From positions 1 to 60,703 of the forward strand of contig CAZJDM010000004.1 in the NCBI GenBank assembly GCA_964544765.1: a DNA stretch of 60,703 bases, in the 5' to 3' direction. Positions 7,117 to 15,457 of the stretch are shown in pieces (the first letter of the stretch is position 1; every line of letters begins with the position of its first letter). The translations under genes were made by a program, and so were the position numbers. Below the pieces are notes generated by a model. That model saw only the letters and a list, made by a program, of their open reading frames with translations. It did not search any database and had not been told where the DNA came from. The DNA is from CAZJDM01 sp964544765. Its GTDB lineage: Bacteria; Bdellovibrionota_B; Oligoflexia; CAYFLR01.

Positions 7117-9114
7117 TTATTTTCTCCATTTTAAATTTATGATTTTTCCATTATCTCGAGGTAGTACAACTCTTGCCTCGTCCACTTTTCGTCCACCTTT
7201 CATTATCCATATTTTATAATTTCCTTTTTTTAGTTTATAATATTTTTTACCTGACTTAATTCCTTCAATGAGTCCATGGGATCTACCGTTTATAAAGACT
7301 TCTCCTGGAGGAGGTTTAAATGTAACCGTTATTATGTATTCACGTTCTCTTAATTTGGCGGTTTGTTTATCTTTTTGTTTGTAATTATATTTCTTCTTCG
7401 GGCTATAATAAGGCTGAATAGAGCTTGGGGTCTTAGTTTTTCTTTTTTGGTATGGCTTTTTTGTTTTTGATGATTTCTTTTTATCAATTTTTTTACGTGA
7501 TAGACTTTTTTTACGATCTGATTTTTTAGGATGACTAATGTCTTTTTTAGTTTTCTTTTTGATAACTTCTTTAGGAGATGTGATTCTTTGTTTCTCCAAA
7601 ATGTCCTTAGTTGGGCCTATTTCCTCGTACTCGTAATGTTCATCAGTTTCTTCATAAGGTACAGTTTCATCATCTTTATAAATTCTAGTTTCATCAATTC
7701 TGGATGATTCTTCTTTACCTGGTTGTTCCTCATCTGAATAGTGCTTACTTGGCTTTGATTTAACTTGTGGAGAGATTTGTAAAAGTTTTTTTATGTCTAC
7801 TTGTTTTAAAATAAACTGTCCTATAAATATAAGTATCAATATAAACGCAACTCCCATAAAGATACTAAAGATGTTGTTCGATATACTTGATTGCTTTTTG
7901 TAAGATGTTGTAAAAACTCTTTGTGGAGTTCTTTGTTTTGTATAACTAGTATCAATAGTTTGTGGTGGTTGAGTTGCAGTGGCTTTTGGAGTAGGAGTTG
8001 CTAAGGGTTTACGGGATGGGGTTGTTGAGGGTTTGGTAGAAGGCGTTGGAGAATGTTTGCGGACAGGTGTTACAGCTGGTTGATCTGTTTGTTGCTCAAT
8101 AATTGTTGTTTCGTATTTTTCCTCAGTAATGATAGATTTAATTGTGCTGCTAATATCAAGCTTATTAATCTGAGATTTACTCTGTGTTGCAACCACTGTC
8201 GGCATGTTTTGATTGTTCCATTTTTGTTCAAAATCAGCAGTTGATGAAGAGATAAAATATATTCTTAATTCTTGTCTCGCATCCCTAATTCTATATTTTA
8301 TTAAAATCGAATCTATATGATTTAATAGTTCAAGAAAATTTGGGTATCTTTTATCTATATCTCTATTGATGCATCGAAGTATTAGCTTTTCAATTTCTGG
8401 ATCAATATTAGCGTCAATTGATCGTGGTGACTCCAGTGTTGACTGCATAACATTCATAATTACTTCGTGTATAGTTTTTCCGGAAAAAGGTAATCTTCCT
8501 AGAATTGCTTCGTATAGTAGGATTCCTAAAGAATACATGTCAGTTCTACTATCGAGGACCTTACCGGTTATTTGCTCTGGAGACATATAAGGGGGAGATC
8601 CTATAAGGGCCTTTGTATAAGTATGACCAACTGCGAAAATATCTTTAGCTATTCCAAAGTCCATTATTTTTACAAAGCCTTCATCAGAGATCATAATATT
8701 GTCTGGTTTAATATCCCTATGTACAACACCAAATGAGCTAGCCTTTTGTAAGCCGATTATTATTTCTCGGGCAATCATAATTGAGATAACTTCGTGGATT
8801 CTACTTTTTTCGTTGATAAGTTGTTTTAAGGTTTTTCCACTGACGAACTCAGTGACAACATATAATTCTTCTGATGAAATACCTGAAGAGTCAAATATTT
8901 TTAAAATATTTTGATGATCTAGTGAAGCAACAGTTTTTCCTTCTTTCAAAAAGCGTTGTCTTATATCTTTATTGGTGGCTAAATTAGCATGGACAAATTT
9001 AATGGCCACAATTCGATCTAGATCTATATCCAACGCTTTATACACGCATGCCATGCCTCCTTCCCCGATCTTTTCCAGAATTTTATATTTTTTTCGAAGG
9101 ATTGTACCTATCAT
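7117..9114 (-). CDS. Transmembrane Ser/Thr protein kinase with PEGA-like C-terminus
   Basis: 665 residues. Residues 1-275 form a Hanks-type kinase of the PknB group: glycine loop G-E-G-G-M-A-C-V-Y, Lys in V-A-I-K-F, catalytic loop H-R-D-I-K-P-D-N, D-F-G-I-A-K, and G-S-P-P-Y-M-S-P-E-Q. All catalytic residues are present, so it should be active. A Pro/Thr-rich linker (about 345-405) leads to one membrane helix (about 415-437). A long charged segment rich in Lys, Glu and Asp follows, and a C-terminal domain with P-P-G-E-V-F-I-N-G-R-S-H-G and K-L-K-K-G-N-Y-K-I-W-I resembles PEGA domains. Topology puts the kinase in the cytoplasm and the PEGA-like domain outside. Two small genes for an unknown and a beta-barrel protein lie upstream on the same strand. 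Confidence 0.88.
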   Translation of the reverse strand: MIGTILRKKYKILEKIGEGGMACVYKALDIDLDRIVAIKFVHANLATNKDIRQRFLKEGKTVASLDHQNILKIFDSSGISSEELYVVTEFVSGKTLKQLINEKSRIHEVISIMIAREIIIGLQKASSFGVVHRDIKPDNIMISDEGFVKIMDFGIAKDIFAVGHTYTKALIGSPPYMSPEQITGKVLDSRTDMYSLGILLYEAILGRLPFSGKTIHEVIMNVMQSTLESPRSIDANIDPEIEKLILRCINRDIDKRYPNFLELLNHIDSILIKYRIRDARQELRIYFISSSTADFEQKWNNQNMPTVVATQSKSQINKLDISSTIKSIITEEKYETTIIEQQTDQPAVTPVRKHSPTPSTKPSTTPSRKPLATPTPKATATQPPQTIDTSYTKQRTPQRVFTTSYKKQSSISNNIFSIFMGVAFILILIFIGQFILKQVDIKKLLQISPQVKSKPSKHYSDEEQPGKEESSRIDETRIYKDDETVPYEETDEHYEYEEIGPTKDILEKQRITSPKEVIKKKTKKDISHPKKSDRKKSLSRKKIDKKKSSKTKKPYQKRKTKTPSSIQPYYSPKKKYNYKQKDKQTAKLREREYIITVTFKPPPGEVFINGRSHGLIEGIKSGKKYYKLKKGNYKIWIMKGGRKVDEARVVLPRDNGKIINLKWRK

Positions 9115-9232
9115 AATGCAGATTTCTTTAATTATTATAAAAATACTCTACTCTATTTCACATTCGGAGACCCTTTTTAGTTCCTTTAAAAAAATAGGAA
9201 AAAATACAAGATTTTGTAATATGCATGGAATA

Positions 9233-9598
9233 TTAGGTGGTTGTGTATTCAAATTTTGTTTGAGGACGGTGTAAAAATTCTATAGATTTTCTTGCTTCTA
9301 GTAACATGATGCCGCATTCATATTCAACTTTGCTTTTTCCTGCGAGATAACGCATATTTAGAAGATGGTTCATATAAGAAAGATAATCCTTGGATAAATA
9401 AGATTGTCGTCTGGCTAGTTGCCCCTCCAAGCCTTTGTCTTTTAGCTGATCTATAATTTTTATGCGTCTATTATGAAGTAGTTCTCTTAATCTATTGGAA
9501 ACTTGTCGGTGAGTTATATAGGTGTGGCCCGCTATACGTATTTTGTTAATTAATTGGTCCTTTTCTATTTTTTTAGTTTGTTTAGCCAAATCAATCAT
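9233..9598 (-). CDS. Small charged hypothetical protein
   Basis: 121 residues, rich in Lys, Arg and Leu, with no signal peptide or membrane segment. No family was recognised. It is predicted mostly helical, with a basic middle (R-Q-V-S-N-R-L-R-E-L-L-H-N-R-R-I-K) that could be a helix-turn-helix or an RNA/protein-binding surface, though no pattern is clear enough to claim. The ATG at 9598 comes six bases after the stop of the upstream beta-barrel gene, so the two are translationally coupled. The kinase gene follows after 118 bases. The short coupling gap is the main evidence that it is real. Confidence 0.6.
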   Translation of the reverse strand: MIDLAKQTKKIEKDQLINKIRIAGHTYITHRQVSNRLRELLHNRRIKIIDQLKDKGLEGQLARRQSYLSKDYLSYMNHLLNMRYLAGKSKVEYECGIMLLEARKSIEFLHRPQTKFEYTTT

Positions 9599-9604
9599 CA
9601 GTTT

Positions 9605-10216
9605 TTAGTCCGTTTTTAAAATATTAGGGAGCGTAATTTTTTGGTTGGCAATACCGATTCCAACAGCAATCATGGGTAAAGTGTTTTTACTTAATAGTCT
9701 TTTGTTCCAAATATTGGAGTCATCGTTTTGAAAATAGGTAACCCCGATTAAAAAATATCCCTGTAATTGACTTTTATAGATTCTATCTATTCCAATTGCC
9801 AGAATATATTTTCTGTTTCTCAAAAAATTTGGATGGAGCTCTTTTTCAAATTTATTGAAAAAATTATATTGAGAACGAAAAATACCTATACGAAAAAAAT
9901 ATGATGATCTATTAAGAATGTCAGAGGAAAAATGATGGAAAAGCAATAAGTCTGTATATCCGCCATAACTTGAGCCTTCCATTCCCAATCCATATTGTAG
10001 TCCTAATCTTATTCTGTTATAAAAATCAATCGCTACTTCTGCTCCCATCAAATCAGATGTATTATTCAAACCACTTGAAATGAAGACGCTAGAAAAAATC
10101 GGTCTGTATATGTTTAGATAGTTAGTCAAGGTAGAATTATTTTTCTGAGCATAGCAGTAGTAATTGAACATGCATAACATATATAAGAATAAAATAAGGC
10201 GGAACCATTTAATCAT
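9605..10216 (-). CDS. Small exported protein, likely outer-membrane beta-barrel
   Basis: 203 residues with a signal peptide (hydrophobic to about residue 20, then C-Y-A-Q-K). The mature part alternates aromatic and small residues in amphipathic strands (G-L-Q-Y-G-L-G, Y-F-F-R-I-G-I-F-R, L-Q-G-Y-F-L-I-G-V-T-Y-F), the look of an eight-strand-type barrel or a lipid-modifying outer-membrane protein. No catalytic motif is visible. It is the first gene of a close minus-strand series with the small hypothetical protein and the Ser/Thr kinase. No ribosome binding site is obvious before its ATG. Family not recognised. Confidence 0.6.
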   Translation of the reverse strand: MIKWFRLILFLYMLCMFNYYCYAQKNNSTLTNYLNIYRPIFSSVFISSGLNNTSDLMGAEVAIDFYNRIRLGLQYGLGMEGSSYGGYTDLLLFHHFSSDILNRSSYFFRIGIFRSQYNFFNKFEKELHPNFLRNRKYILAIGIDRIYKSQLQGYFLIGVTYFQNDDSNIWNKRLLSKNTLPMIAVGIGIANQKITLPNILKTD

Positions 10217-10375
10217 ATTGTATTATATAAAAAATAATTTGATAAAATATAAAAATATTGATAGAATATAAACATAACATCATTGTCTAGATACGTTTTT
10301 TTATGAAATAGGGGGGATCGTAAGAAAAAGTATTGGGCAAAAGGAATAAATTAGAGGTAATTCCTGATGTTGGAG

Positions 10376-10399
10376 CGGTTGTTAGGTTACTAGCAACCG
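10376..10399. terminator. Hairpin downstream of the OMP gene
   Basis: CGGTTG (10376-10381) and CAACCG (10394-10399) form a perfect 6-base stem about 10 bases past the OMP stop. On the plus strand it is followed by a T-rich run; on the minus strand, where the OMP gene ends, there is no T-run. It could be a weak or factor-dependent terminator. Confidence 0.35.
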
Positions 10400-10408
10400 T
10401 TTATTATT

Positions 10409-11257
10409 TTACAACATAATACCCAATCCTAACCAAACAACCACATGGTTAACTAACATATAACCCCCTAACCACGTATCCTTTTCTGGAATTGTACCAC
10501 CACTACTAGTATCAACAAATAATATATAATCCTTTATGTCAAATCTTAAGTTAAAGTAGTTCCAGAAAAAATATCTTTGTCCGAATCCTAAATTGATTGA
10601 TGGTGCCATTTGAGTAGAAACTGGTATGACTTTACTATAAAAATGATCTCTACCAGCTTTTCCAGATCTACTATCGTCGTTATAACCAAATCGACTTTGA
10701 TCTATAGAACCATCGTCCTTTGTATCTGGAGGGTGGGCAGGATCCTGTGAACTCCAATTAAAACTAGGATAGTACTTAATAGCATGAACACCACCTCCCA
10801 AAGTAAAGAAAATATCGAAATTGGTCATAAGAGTATGTAATATAAGTTGTTTGGCATAAAAAGGGGTATAGGTTACATTAAGTGATACGGAATATTGACT
10901 TTCTAAAAGTTCTGGAAAAATAGGAGAATACCTATTACTTTTGGGGTGGACCCAACCTTCTAATTCTGTCCTCTCTGGTCGGTCATTAAGGAATGAGTAT
11001 CCTCCAACGATTTCTAGACCCCATTCATCATTAAAAAAGTATCCAAGACTTCCACCAATATTATTAGTTTGAACATATGCTTCATTGAGAATAGTACTGA
11101 GTCCCAATAAACCAAGTTCTATTTTCCTTTCTTTAGTATAACGTTTATGAAGAATAACTTTTCTACCTTTAGCAGGACGAATGTACGCGATGGCTTGGTT
11201 AAAAGAGGTTATAAATAATAAAAAAACAAGAGTTCTTACCATAAATTTTGTCATCAT
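10409..11257 (-). CDS. Outer-membrane beta-barrel protein of the 'myxo-plus' type
   Basis: About 282 residues with a signal peptide (V-F-L-L-F-I-T-S-F-N-Q-A-I-A). The mature region starts with a charged segment and then G-L-L-G-L-S-T-I-L-N-E-A-Y-V-Q-T. The block F-F-N-D-E-W-G-L-E-I-V-G-G-Y and F-D-I-F-F-T-L-G-G-G-V-H follow, a layout I associate with the outer-membrane beta-barrel family shared by myxobacteria and relatives (TIGR04565-like; from memory, not searched). It ends in V-V-W-L-G-L-G-I-M-L. The longest frame starts with GTG at 11269; the ATG at 11257 behind GGTGA is preferred. A flexible Asp/Ser/Gly-rich loop sits near residues 185-215. Role unknown, probably structural or a channel in the outer membrane. 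Confidence 0.7.
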   Translation of the reverse strand: MMTKFMVRTLVFLLFITSFNQAIAYIRPAKGRKVILHKRYTKERKIELGLLGLSTILNEAYVQTNNIGGSLGYFFNDEWGLEIVGGYSFLNDRPERTELEGWVHPKSNRYSPIFPELLESQYSVSLNVTYTPFYAKQLILHTLMTNFDIFFTLGGGVHAIKYYPSFNWSSQDPAHPPDTKDDGSIDQSRFGYNDDSRSGKAGRDHFYSKVIPVSTQMAPSINLGFGQRYFFWNYFNLRFDIKDYILFVDTSSGGTIPEKDTWLGGYMLVNHVVVWLGLGIML

Positions 11258-11395
11258 TTTAATTATCACCCATGTTTAAAATTAGTTATACAAATGACTA
11301 AGATTAGTTTACCAAATGCTTGTAACTTGTCAATAATTGCTGCTAGCTCTGATCATGTTATTTATACTAGTAGTGTTTCAATGATAGAGATACTA

Positions 11396-11487
11396 GTTGC
11401 TAGCCGCTGGCTACTGGTATATAACGGTGGCAAAGTAATGGTTTTGTGTACCATAAATTATACCAGCGACTAGTAGCTAGTGACTAG
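11396..11487. repeat. Long imperfect inverted repeat with CTAGT-rich tracts
   Basis: The intergenic stretch 11270-11564 has no gene. In its middle, CTGGTATA (11414-11421) pairs perfectly with TATACCAG (11459-11466), and the flanks extend the pairing imperfectly (CTAGC repeats on both sides) to about 20 bases with a loop of about 37. The right arm is itself repetitive (CTAGTAGCTAGTGACTAGTG). It could be a folded RNA, a terminator or a decayed repeat element. Nothing identifies which. Confidence 0.4.
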
Positions 11488-11564
11488 TGACGTTGATTTT
11501 GATTAAGAAAATGAATAAAAAGTGAGATTTATCGGTTTTATTGATGCCTTACAAAGGTCAGATA

Positions 11565-11945
11565 TTAGTTTTGAGCATGGTCCTGTTTCATATCTACTGG
11601 AGTAGTAAAATATCGGGCTAGCCAGCTCCTTCTAGGAGCGGGAGCTCTTCCAGGTTTTTCGTGTTGACCATCGGTATTAGAAGAGGGGACCCCTCTAGCT
11701 CCAAGAGCAGCGGATCTGTTTGAGAACACTCCTCTATATGGGTCCGTTCCGCCAGGTCCAGCACCTCCTCCTTGGGAGAGAATAATGGATCTCACAGGTC
11801 GACCTAGGTCAGTTTTATCAACACTTAAAGGGTCAGGACCATCAGCTAAAATCTGATTGAAATTCCCTGTAATAAAGATACAAAATAAGAAAATTGCAGC
11901 TAGGGAAAATTGTTTGAGTCCAGTTAATGCATGGATAATATTCAC
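11565..11945 (-). CDS. Possible separate exported peptide from an internal start
   Basis: In the same frame as the HTH gene, GTG at 11945-11943 stands six bases after AAGGGAGGT, one of the best ribosome binding sites in the window. It would give a 126-residue product with a classical signal peptide: charged start, hydrophobic core L-A-A-I-F-L-F-C-I-F-I, and a probable cut after I-L-A or A-D-G. The mature tail of about 95 residues is rich in Gly, Pro, Arg and Ser (G-G-G-A-G-P-G-G, K-P-G-R-A-P-A-P-R-R). This would pair a cytoplasmic regulator with an exported partner encoded within it. The alternative is that the HTH protein is simply a membrane-anchored fusion and the GGAGGT is chance (it also encodes Gly-Gly). 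Confidence 0.4.
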   Translation of the reverse strand: MNIIHALTGLKQFSLAAIFLFCIFITGNFNQILADGPDPLSVDKTDLGRPVRSIILSQGGGAGPGGTDPYRGVFSNRSAALGARGVPSSNTDGQHEKPGRAPAPRRSWLARYFTTPVDMKQDHAQN

Positions 11946-12671
11946 TCTTTTACCTCCCTTGTAGCTTCTATTGTTTAATTGATTTTTTTCAATAAAAGTA
12001 TTAGTTTCTTTGATTTGTTTGGCTATTATTTTTAATAGTTCTTTATAAGAGTCCTCGGATAATTCAGTAATATTAAATTCAGCAATACCACAATTAGCTC
12101 CTTGCTTCCATTCAAAGCATTCATGATCTAAAGAGGTTTTCATCAACTCAAAGGCGTCTTCTGGATGATGAATAAATTTTCGATCATCATTGATGCTAAA
12201 ATAGTCATTTTCTTTTTTAATGGTGCCATTATCTGCGAGTATTTCAACTTTTTGTACTACTGTTCTTCCATAGAGGTCAACTAAACGGTTCTTATGGATT
12301 TTTTTTAATCGCTGAATATCCTCAAAACAGTTAATAAGATCGATATTTCTGGATAATAATCGAGAAGACTCTCTGGTTAGTTTGATATGCTTTTCTTCAT
12401 CTTGTTTTTCTTTATAGTAGCTTGCAATTGTGGGCATATTATTTTCAAGCCGGATTTGCATTAAATAATTGTCTATTATCTCGTTGGATTTTTTTAAAAC
12501 TCGTAGGATCTTAATAGCCAAATCTTCAGTTAAAGCTCGTTTTCCTTGTAGAACCATGGTTAAATAAGCACTGCTTATACCAGCTTTTTCCGCAATATAT
12601 TTGCGACTTAAGTTGGGCTTGGACTTTAAAAAGCCTCCAATTTCCTGACATATTTGTTTATAAGCCTTCAT
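11565..12671 (-). CDS. HTH regulator with C-terminal membrane/secreted tail
   Basis: 368 residues in one frame. Residues about 5-65 form an XRE-like helix-turn-helix (S-R-K-Y-I-A-E-K-A-G-I-S-S-A-Y-L-T-M-V-L-Q-G-K-R-A-L). Residues about 70-250 form a helical middle domain whose end (L-L-K-I-I-A-K-Q-I-K-E-T) recalls the TIGR02147/DUF4423 regulators common in Bdellovibrio and Fibrobacter. That resemblance is weak. Next comes a hydrophobic segment (about 256-272) ending in an A-D-G cleavage-like site, then a Gly/Pro/Arg/Ser-rich tail of about 95 residues. A cytoplasmic DNA-binding domain joined to a signal-peptide-like segment is odd. A strong internal ribosome binding site and GTG at 11945 suggest the tail may also be made separately (next entry). 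Start ATG follows GGAG. Confidence 0.7.
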   Translation of the reverse strand: MKAYKQICQEIGGFLKSKPNLSRKYIAEKAGISSAYLTMVLQGKRALTEDLAIKILRVLKKSNEIIDNYLMQIRLENNMPTIASYYKEKQDEEKHIKLTRESSRLLSRNIDLINCFEDIQRLKKIHKNRLVDLYGRTVVQKVEILADNGTIKKENDYFSINDDRKFIHHPEDAFELMKTSLDHECFEWKQGANCGIAEFNITELSEDSYKELLKIIAKQIKETNTFIEKNQLNNRSYKGGKRVNIIHALTGLKQFSLAAIFLFCIFITGNFNQILADGPDPLSVDKTDLGRPVRSIILSQGGGAGPGGTDPYRGVFSNRSAALGARGVPSSNTDGQHEKPGRAPAPRRSWLARYFTTPVDMKQDHAQN

Positions 12672-12756
12672 TATACTCCAAAATATTTCTATATTTTTTT
12701 AGCCATATAACAAACAAATGTGATTTATGTCAAGTATTTCTGAGAAATACAAAGTT

Positions 12757-13617
12757 TTATGTAAATAAATTACCTAAAACGAAGAGTATGTTTTCTTTTC
12801 TTTCAAGCAGTCTTCTGGTGAAATATGGTAGCCAATCAGTTCCAAAAGGTACATATACTCTAAAAAAGTAGCCCTCCTGAACTAACTTGGCCCATGCTCT
12901 CCTTTTCATACCATATAACATTTGAAGTTCAAATGATTTTTTTGATTTATTTAAAATTTTTGCTTTATCTAAAACTCTATCAATTAGTTTTCTATCGTGA
13001 GTAGCAATTGCATGATAAGTAGAATCATTAAATAGTAATTCGCAGCATTTAATAAAATTATCTCGAATGTCTATCATTGACTTATAGGCTATTTCTTCAG
13101 GTTCTTTGTATGCACCCTTACATAACCTTATACTTCCTTGATGTTTTAAAACCTCTTTAATATCTTCCATTGTTCGTTTTAAGTAAGCTTGTAAAACAAT
13201 TCCGACATTATTAAAATCGGGTCTTACTTTATAAAACATATTTAATGTTTTTGAAGTATAATCCGATCCCTCCATATCGATTCTGACAAAGGTATTGTTG
13301 CATTCTTTGGCAACAGTTAAAATTTTTTGTAAATTACTATATGCTAAGTCACTTGAGATATCTAAACCCAACATAGTTAATTTTAGGGAAACATTTCCAA
13401 TAACATTTTGCGGTTTCAGCTGTTGGTGGAGGAGGGTGATTAAATTACAATAATCATTGGTTAGTTTTATAGCTCCATCTTTATCGGTGACATTCTCCCC
13501 TAATATATCTAGGGTAGTTAGGATTTGATTACCATTCAAAGTTTTAACCACTTGCAGAGCTTCTTCAGGTGTTTCTCCCGCTACAAATCGACTGGCCATT
13601 TTAGTTAAAAGTCTCAT
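12757..13617 (-). CDS. Proline dehydrogenase
   Basis: 286 residues, a single-domain FAD-dependent proline dehydrogenase (EC 1.5.5.2) oxidising proline to pyrroline-5-carboxylate and passing electrons to quinone. Seen: V-S-L-K-L-T near the first strand, F-V-R-I-D-M-E-G-S, V-L-Q-A-Y-L-K-R-T, R-L-C-K-G-A-Y-K-E, A-T-H-D, F-E-L-Q-M-L-Y-G-M, V-Y-V-P-F-G-T-D-W and the substrate-binding Y-F-T-R-R-L-L-E-R. Length fits the family's single-domain (PRODH, not PutA fusion) form. Its start overlaps the end of the RNHCP gene by four bases, so the two are coupled, with purA upstream. The P5C dehydrogenase partner is not in this window. Confidence 0.93.
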   Translation of the reverse strand: MRLLTKMASRFVAGETPEEALQVVKTLNGNQILTTLDILGENVTDKDGAIKLTNDYCNLITLLHQQLKPQNVIGNVSLKLTMLGLDISSDLAYSNLQKILTVAKECNNTFVRIDMEGSDYTSKTLNMFYKVRPDFNNVGIVLQAYLKRTMEDIKEVLKHQGSIRLCKGAYKEPEEIAYKSMIDIRDNFIKCCELLFNDSTYHAIATHDRKLIDRVLDKAKILNKSKKSFELQMLYGMKRRAWAKLVQEGYFFRVYVPFGTDWLPYFTRRLLERKENILFVLGNLFT

Positions 13618-13958
13618 ACCAAAAATGCTCCTTGTTGAACAATATCTAGGACACGATCATAGTTATCGGGCATAAAGGGATCGTCAAGTGAGGCACGGTT
13701 CTTGCTTATGATGCCACATTTTGTGCATTCATGAATTATCATTATTCCTTTTTTGCTATGGTGATAAGCTGAAGTAGGAAGCATTATACCTTTGCAGGAA
13801 GAAGTCCTGTCTCCAATGTAATTATCTACGTGTTTGGAAGATAAACAAAATGGACAATGATTACGAATAGAACCATTTTGTAGTGGAGAAATTGTAGATC
13901 GACACTTTTCACATGTGAATCCTTGATTAGTGCCAATTTTTAAAAACTTTTTCATCAT
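13614..13958 (-). CDS. RNHCP-domain zinc-ribbon protein
   Basis: 114 residues. It contains F-T-C-E-K-C near residue 16, the family-naming S-I-R-N-H-C-P-F-C-L (about 30-40), H-V-D, C-K-G-I-M-L-P and I-H-E-C-T-K-C-G-I, giving two CxxC pairs plus the HCPxC unit for metal binding. This matches the RNHCP domain family, whose function is not known to me; a nucleic-acid or translation role is often suspected. It is coupled to proline dehydrogenase by a four-base overlap and follows purA by 83 bases on the same strand. The conserved cysteines are all intact. Confidence 0.85.
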   Translation of the reverse strand: MMKKFLKIGTNQGFTCEKCRSTISPLQNGSIRNHCPFCLSSKHVDNYIGDRTSSCKGIMLPTSAYHHSKKGIMIIHECTKCGIISKNRASLDDPFMPDNYDRVLDIVQQGAFLV

Positions 13959-14041
13959 GCCATCTCCAGGAAGCCCCGTTCTTTAGGACTGGGTAATTGA
14001 CTTAAAAGTCTACTCTATTTGGCCTCTGTTTCAAACATTCT

Positions 14042-15322
14042 CTAAACAAGTGGGATTACATGCTCTCTAGCTGGTCCAACGGATATCATAATTACTTTTA
14101 CGTCTAGGTATGATTCTATTAGGTTGACAAACCCTCTTGCTTGAAAAGGAAGGTCGGCAAAATCCCTTACTTCCGATATGTCACGTTGCCATCCATTTAG
14201 TTCTTCGTAAATAGGTTTTGCTCGAGAGAGAGATTCATAATTAGTTGGAAACTCAGTTATTTCTTGACCGTCGAGCATGTATTTACGACAATATTTAATC
14301 TTTTTAAACGAGGATAAAACATCTAATTTAGTTAATACGATCTCTTCAATTCCATTTAATTCAACGGCATATCGGAGAGCCAGTAAATCGATCCAACCGC
14401 AGCGCCTCGGCCTGCCCGTTGTAGCACCAAATTCATTTCCAATTTGAGCCAGGTTTTTACCATCATCATCAAATAATTCGGTAGGTAAATATCCTGACCC
14501 TACTCTGGTTACATATGCTTTTGTTACTCCAATAACCTTATCTATAAATTTAGGGGAGATACCAGCTCCAGTGCATGCTCCTCCAGCTGTAGTGTTGGAA
14601 GATGTAACATAAGGATAGGTTCCATGATCAATATCTAACATTGTACCTTGTGCTCCTTCAAACAAGATTCTTTTTCCTGCTTTTTTGCTTTTGTGAAGCA
14701 CATAAGAGATATCAGCTATCATTGGAGATAGTTTTTCCGTATATTTATGAAGGCTTTTTCTACAGGACTCAATATCATCGATATTAATTTGATCGGCATA
14801 TGTATATTCTTCTTTTATATACTGGTAGATGTTATTTAGTTTCTCATCTAATGTTGCTATATTTAAAAGATCACCCACTCTGAGTCCAATCCGAGCGAAT
14901 TTTTGTTCATAGGATGGTCCTATACCTCTAAGTGTGGTTCCAATTTTATTGTCTTTTTTTCGTTGTTCTCGATGTTTATCCATCAATTTTTGGAATGGCA
15001 AAATAATATGTGCCTTATTACTAACTAATATGTTTTCAGGAGATATTTTAATACCTAGATCGTCTAATCGTTTAAATTCATCAAAAAGAGCATCAAGATC
15101 AATTACCATGCCGTTTCCTAATATGCAAAGCTTGTTATGATGCAATAGTCCACTAGGAACCAGGTGAAAAACTAAGGTTTTCCCTTGGTATACCAGAGTA
15201 TGTCCCGCGTTATTTCCTCCTTGGTATCTTACTATTATGTCAGATTTCTCAGCTAATACATCAATGACCTTTCCTTTTCCCTCATCCCCAAATTGAGCAC
15301 CTAATAAAATTTTACAGGACAT
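14042..15322 (-). CDS. purA: Adenylosuccinate synthetase
   Basis: Catalyses IMP + aspartate + GTP to adenylosuccinate, the first committed step to AMP. Seen: I-L-L-G-A-Q-F-G-D-E-G-K-G-K at the N-terminus (phosphate loop with catalytic Asp), Q-G-G-N-N-A-G-H-T, G-T-T-L-R-G-I-G-P, F-E-G-A-Q-G-T-M-L-D-I-D-H-G-T-Y-P, T-G-R-P-R-R-C-G-W-I-D and the C-terminal S-V-G-P-A-R-E-H. The longest frame begins at 15361, but ATG at 15322 follows GGAG by six bases and gives 426 residues, the usual size, starting M-S-C-K-I-L-L-G. It heads a minus-strand group with the RNHCP and proline dehydrogenase genes. Confidence 0.97.
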   Translation of the reverse strand: MSCKILLGAQFGDEGKGKVIDVLAEKSDIIVRYQGGNNAGHTLVYQGKTLVFHLVPSGLLHHNKLCILGNGMVIDLDALFDEFKRLDDLGIKISPENILVSNKAHIILPFQKLMDKHREQRKKDNKIGTTLRGIGPSYEQKFARIGLRVGDLLNIATLDEKLNNIYQYIKEEYTYADQINIDDIESCRKSLHKYTEKLSPMIADISYVLHKSKKAGKRILFEGAQGTMLDIDHGTYPYVTSSNTTAGGACTGAGISPKFIDKVIGVTKAYVTRVGSGYLPTELFDDDGKNLAQIGNEFGATTGRPRRCGWIDLLALRYAVELNGIEEIVLTKLDVLSSFKKIKYCRKYMLDGQEITEFPTNYESLSRAKPIYEELNGWQRDISEVRDFADLPFQARGFVNLIESYLDVKVIMISVGPAREHVIPLV

Positions 15323-15457
15323 TTTGTTCTCCATTATGACCAAAATTAATACTACCGCCATTCAATATAATACATACGAGAGCGAAGTCAATCGATGATT
15401 TTATTAATAAAATTATTACTCTTGACGGAACTCCAAATATCTTTTATAAAGCCACAG

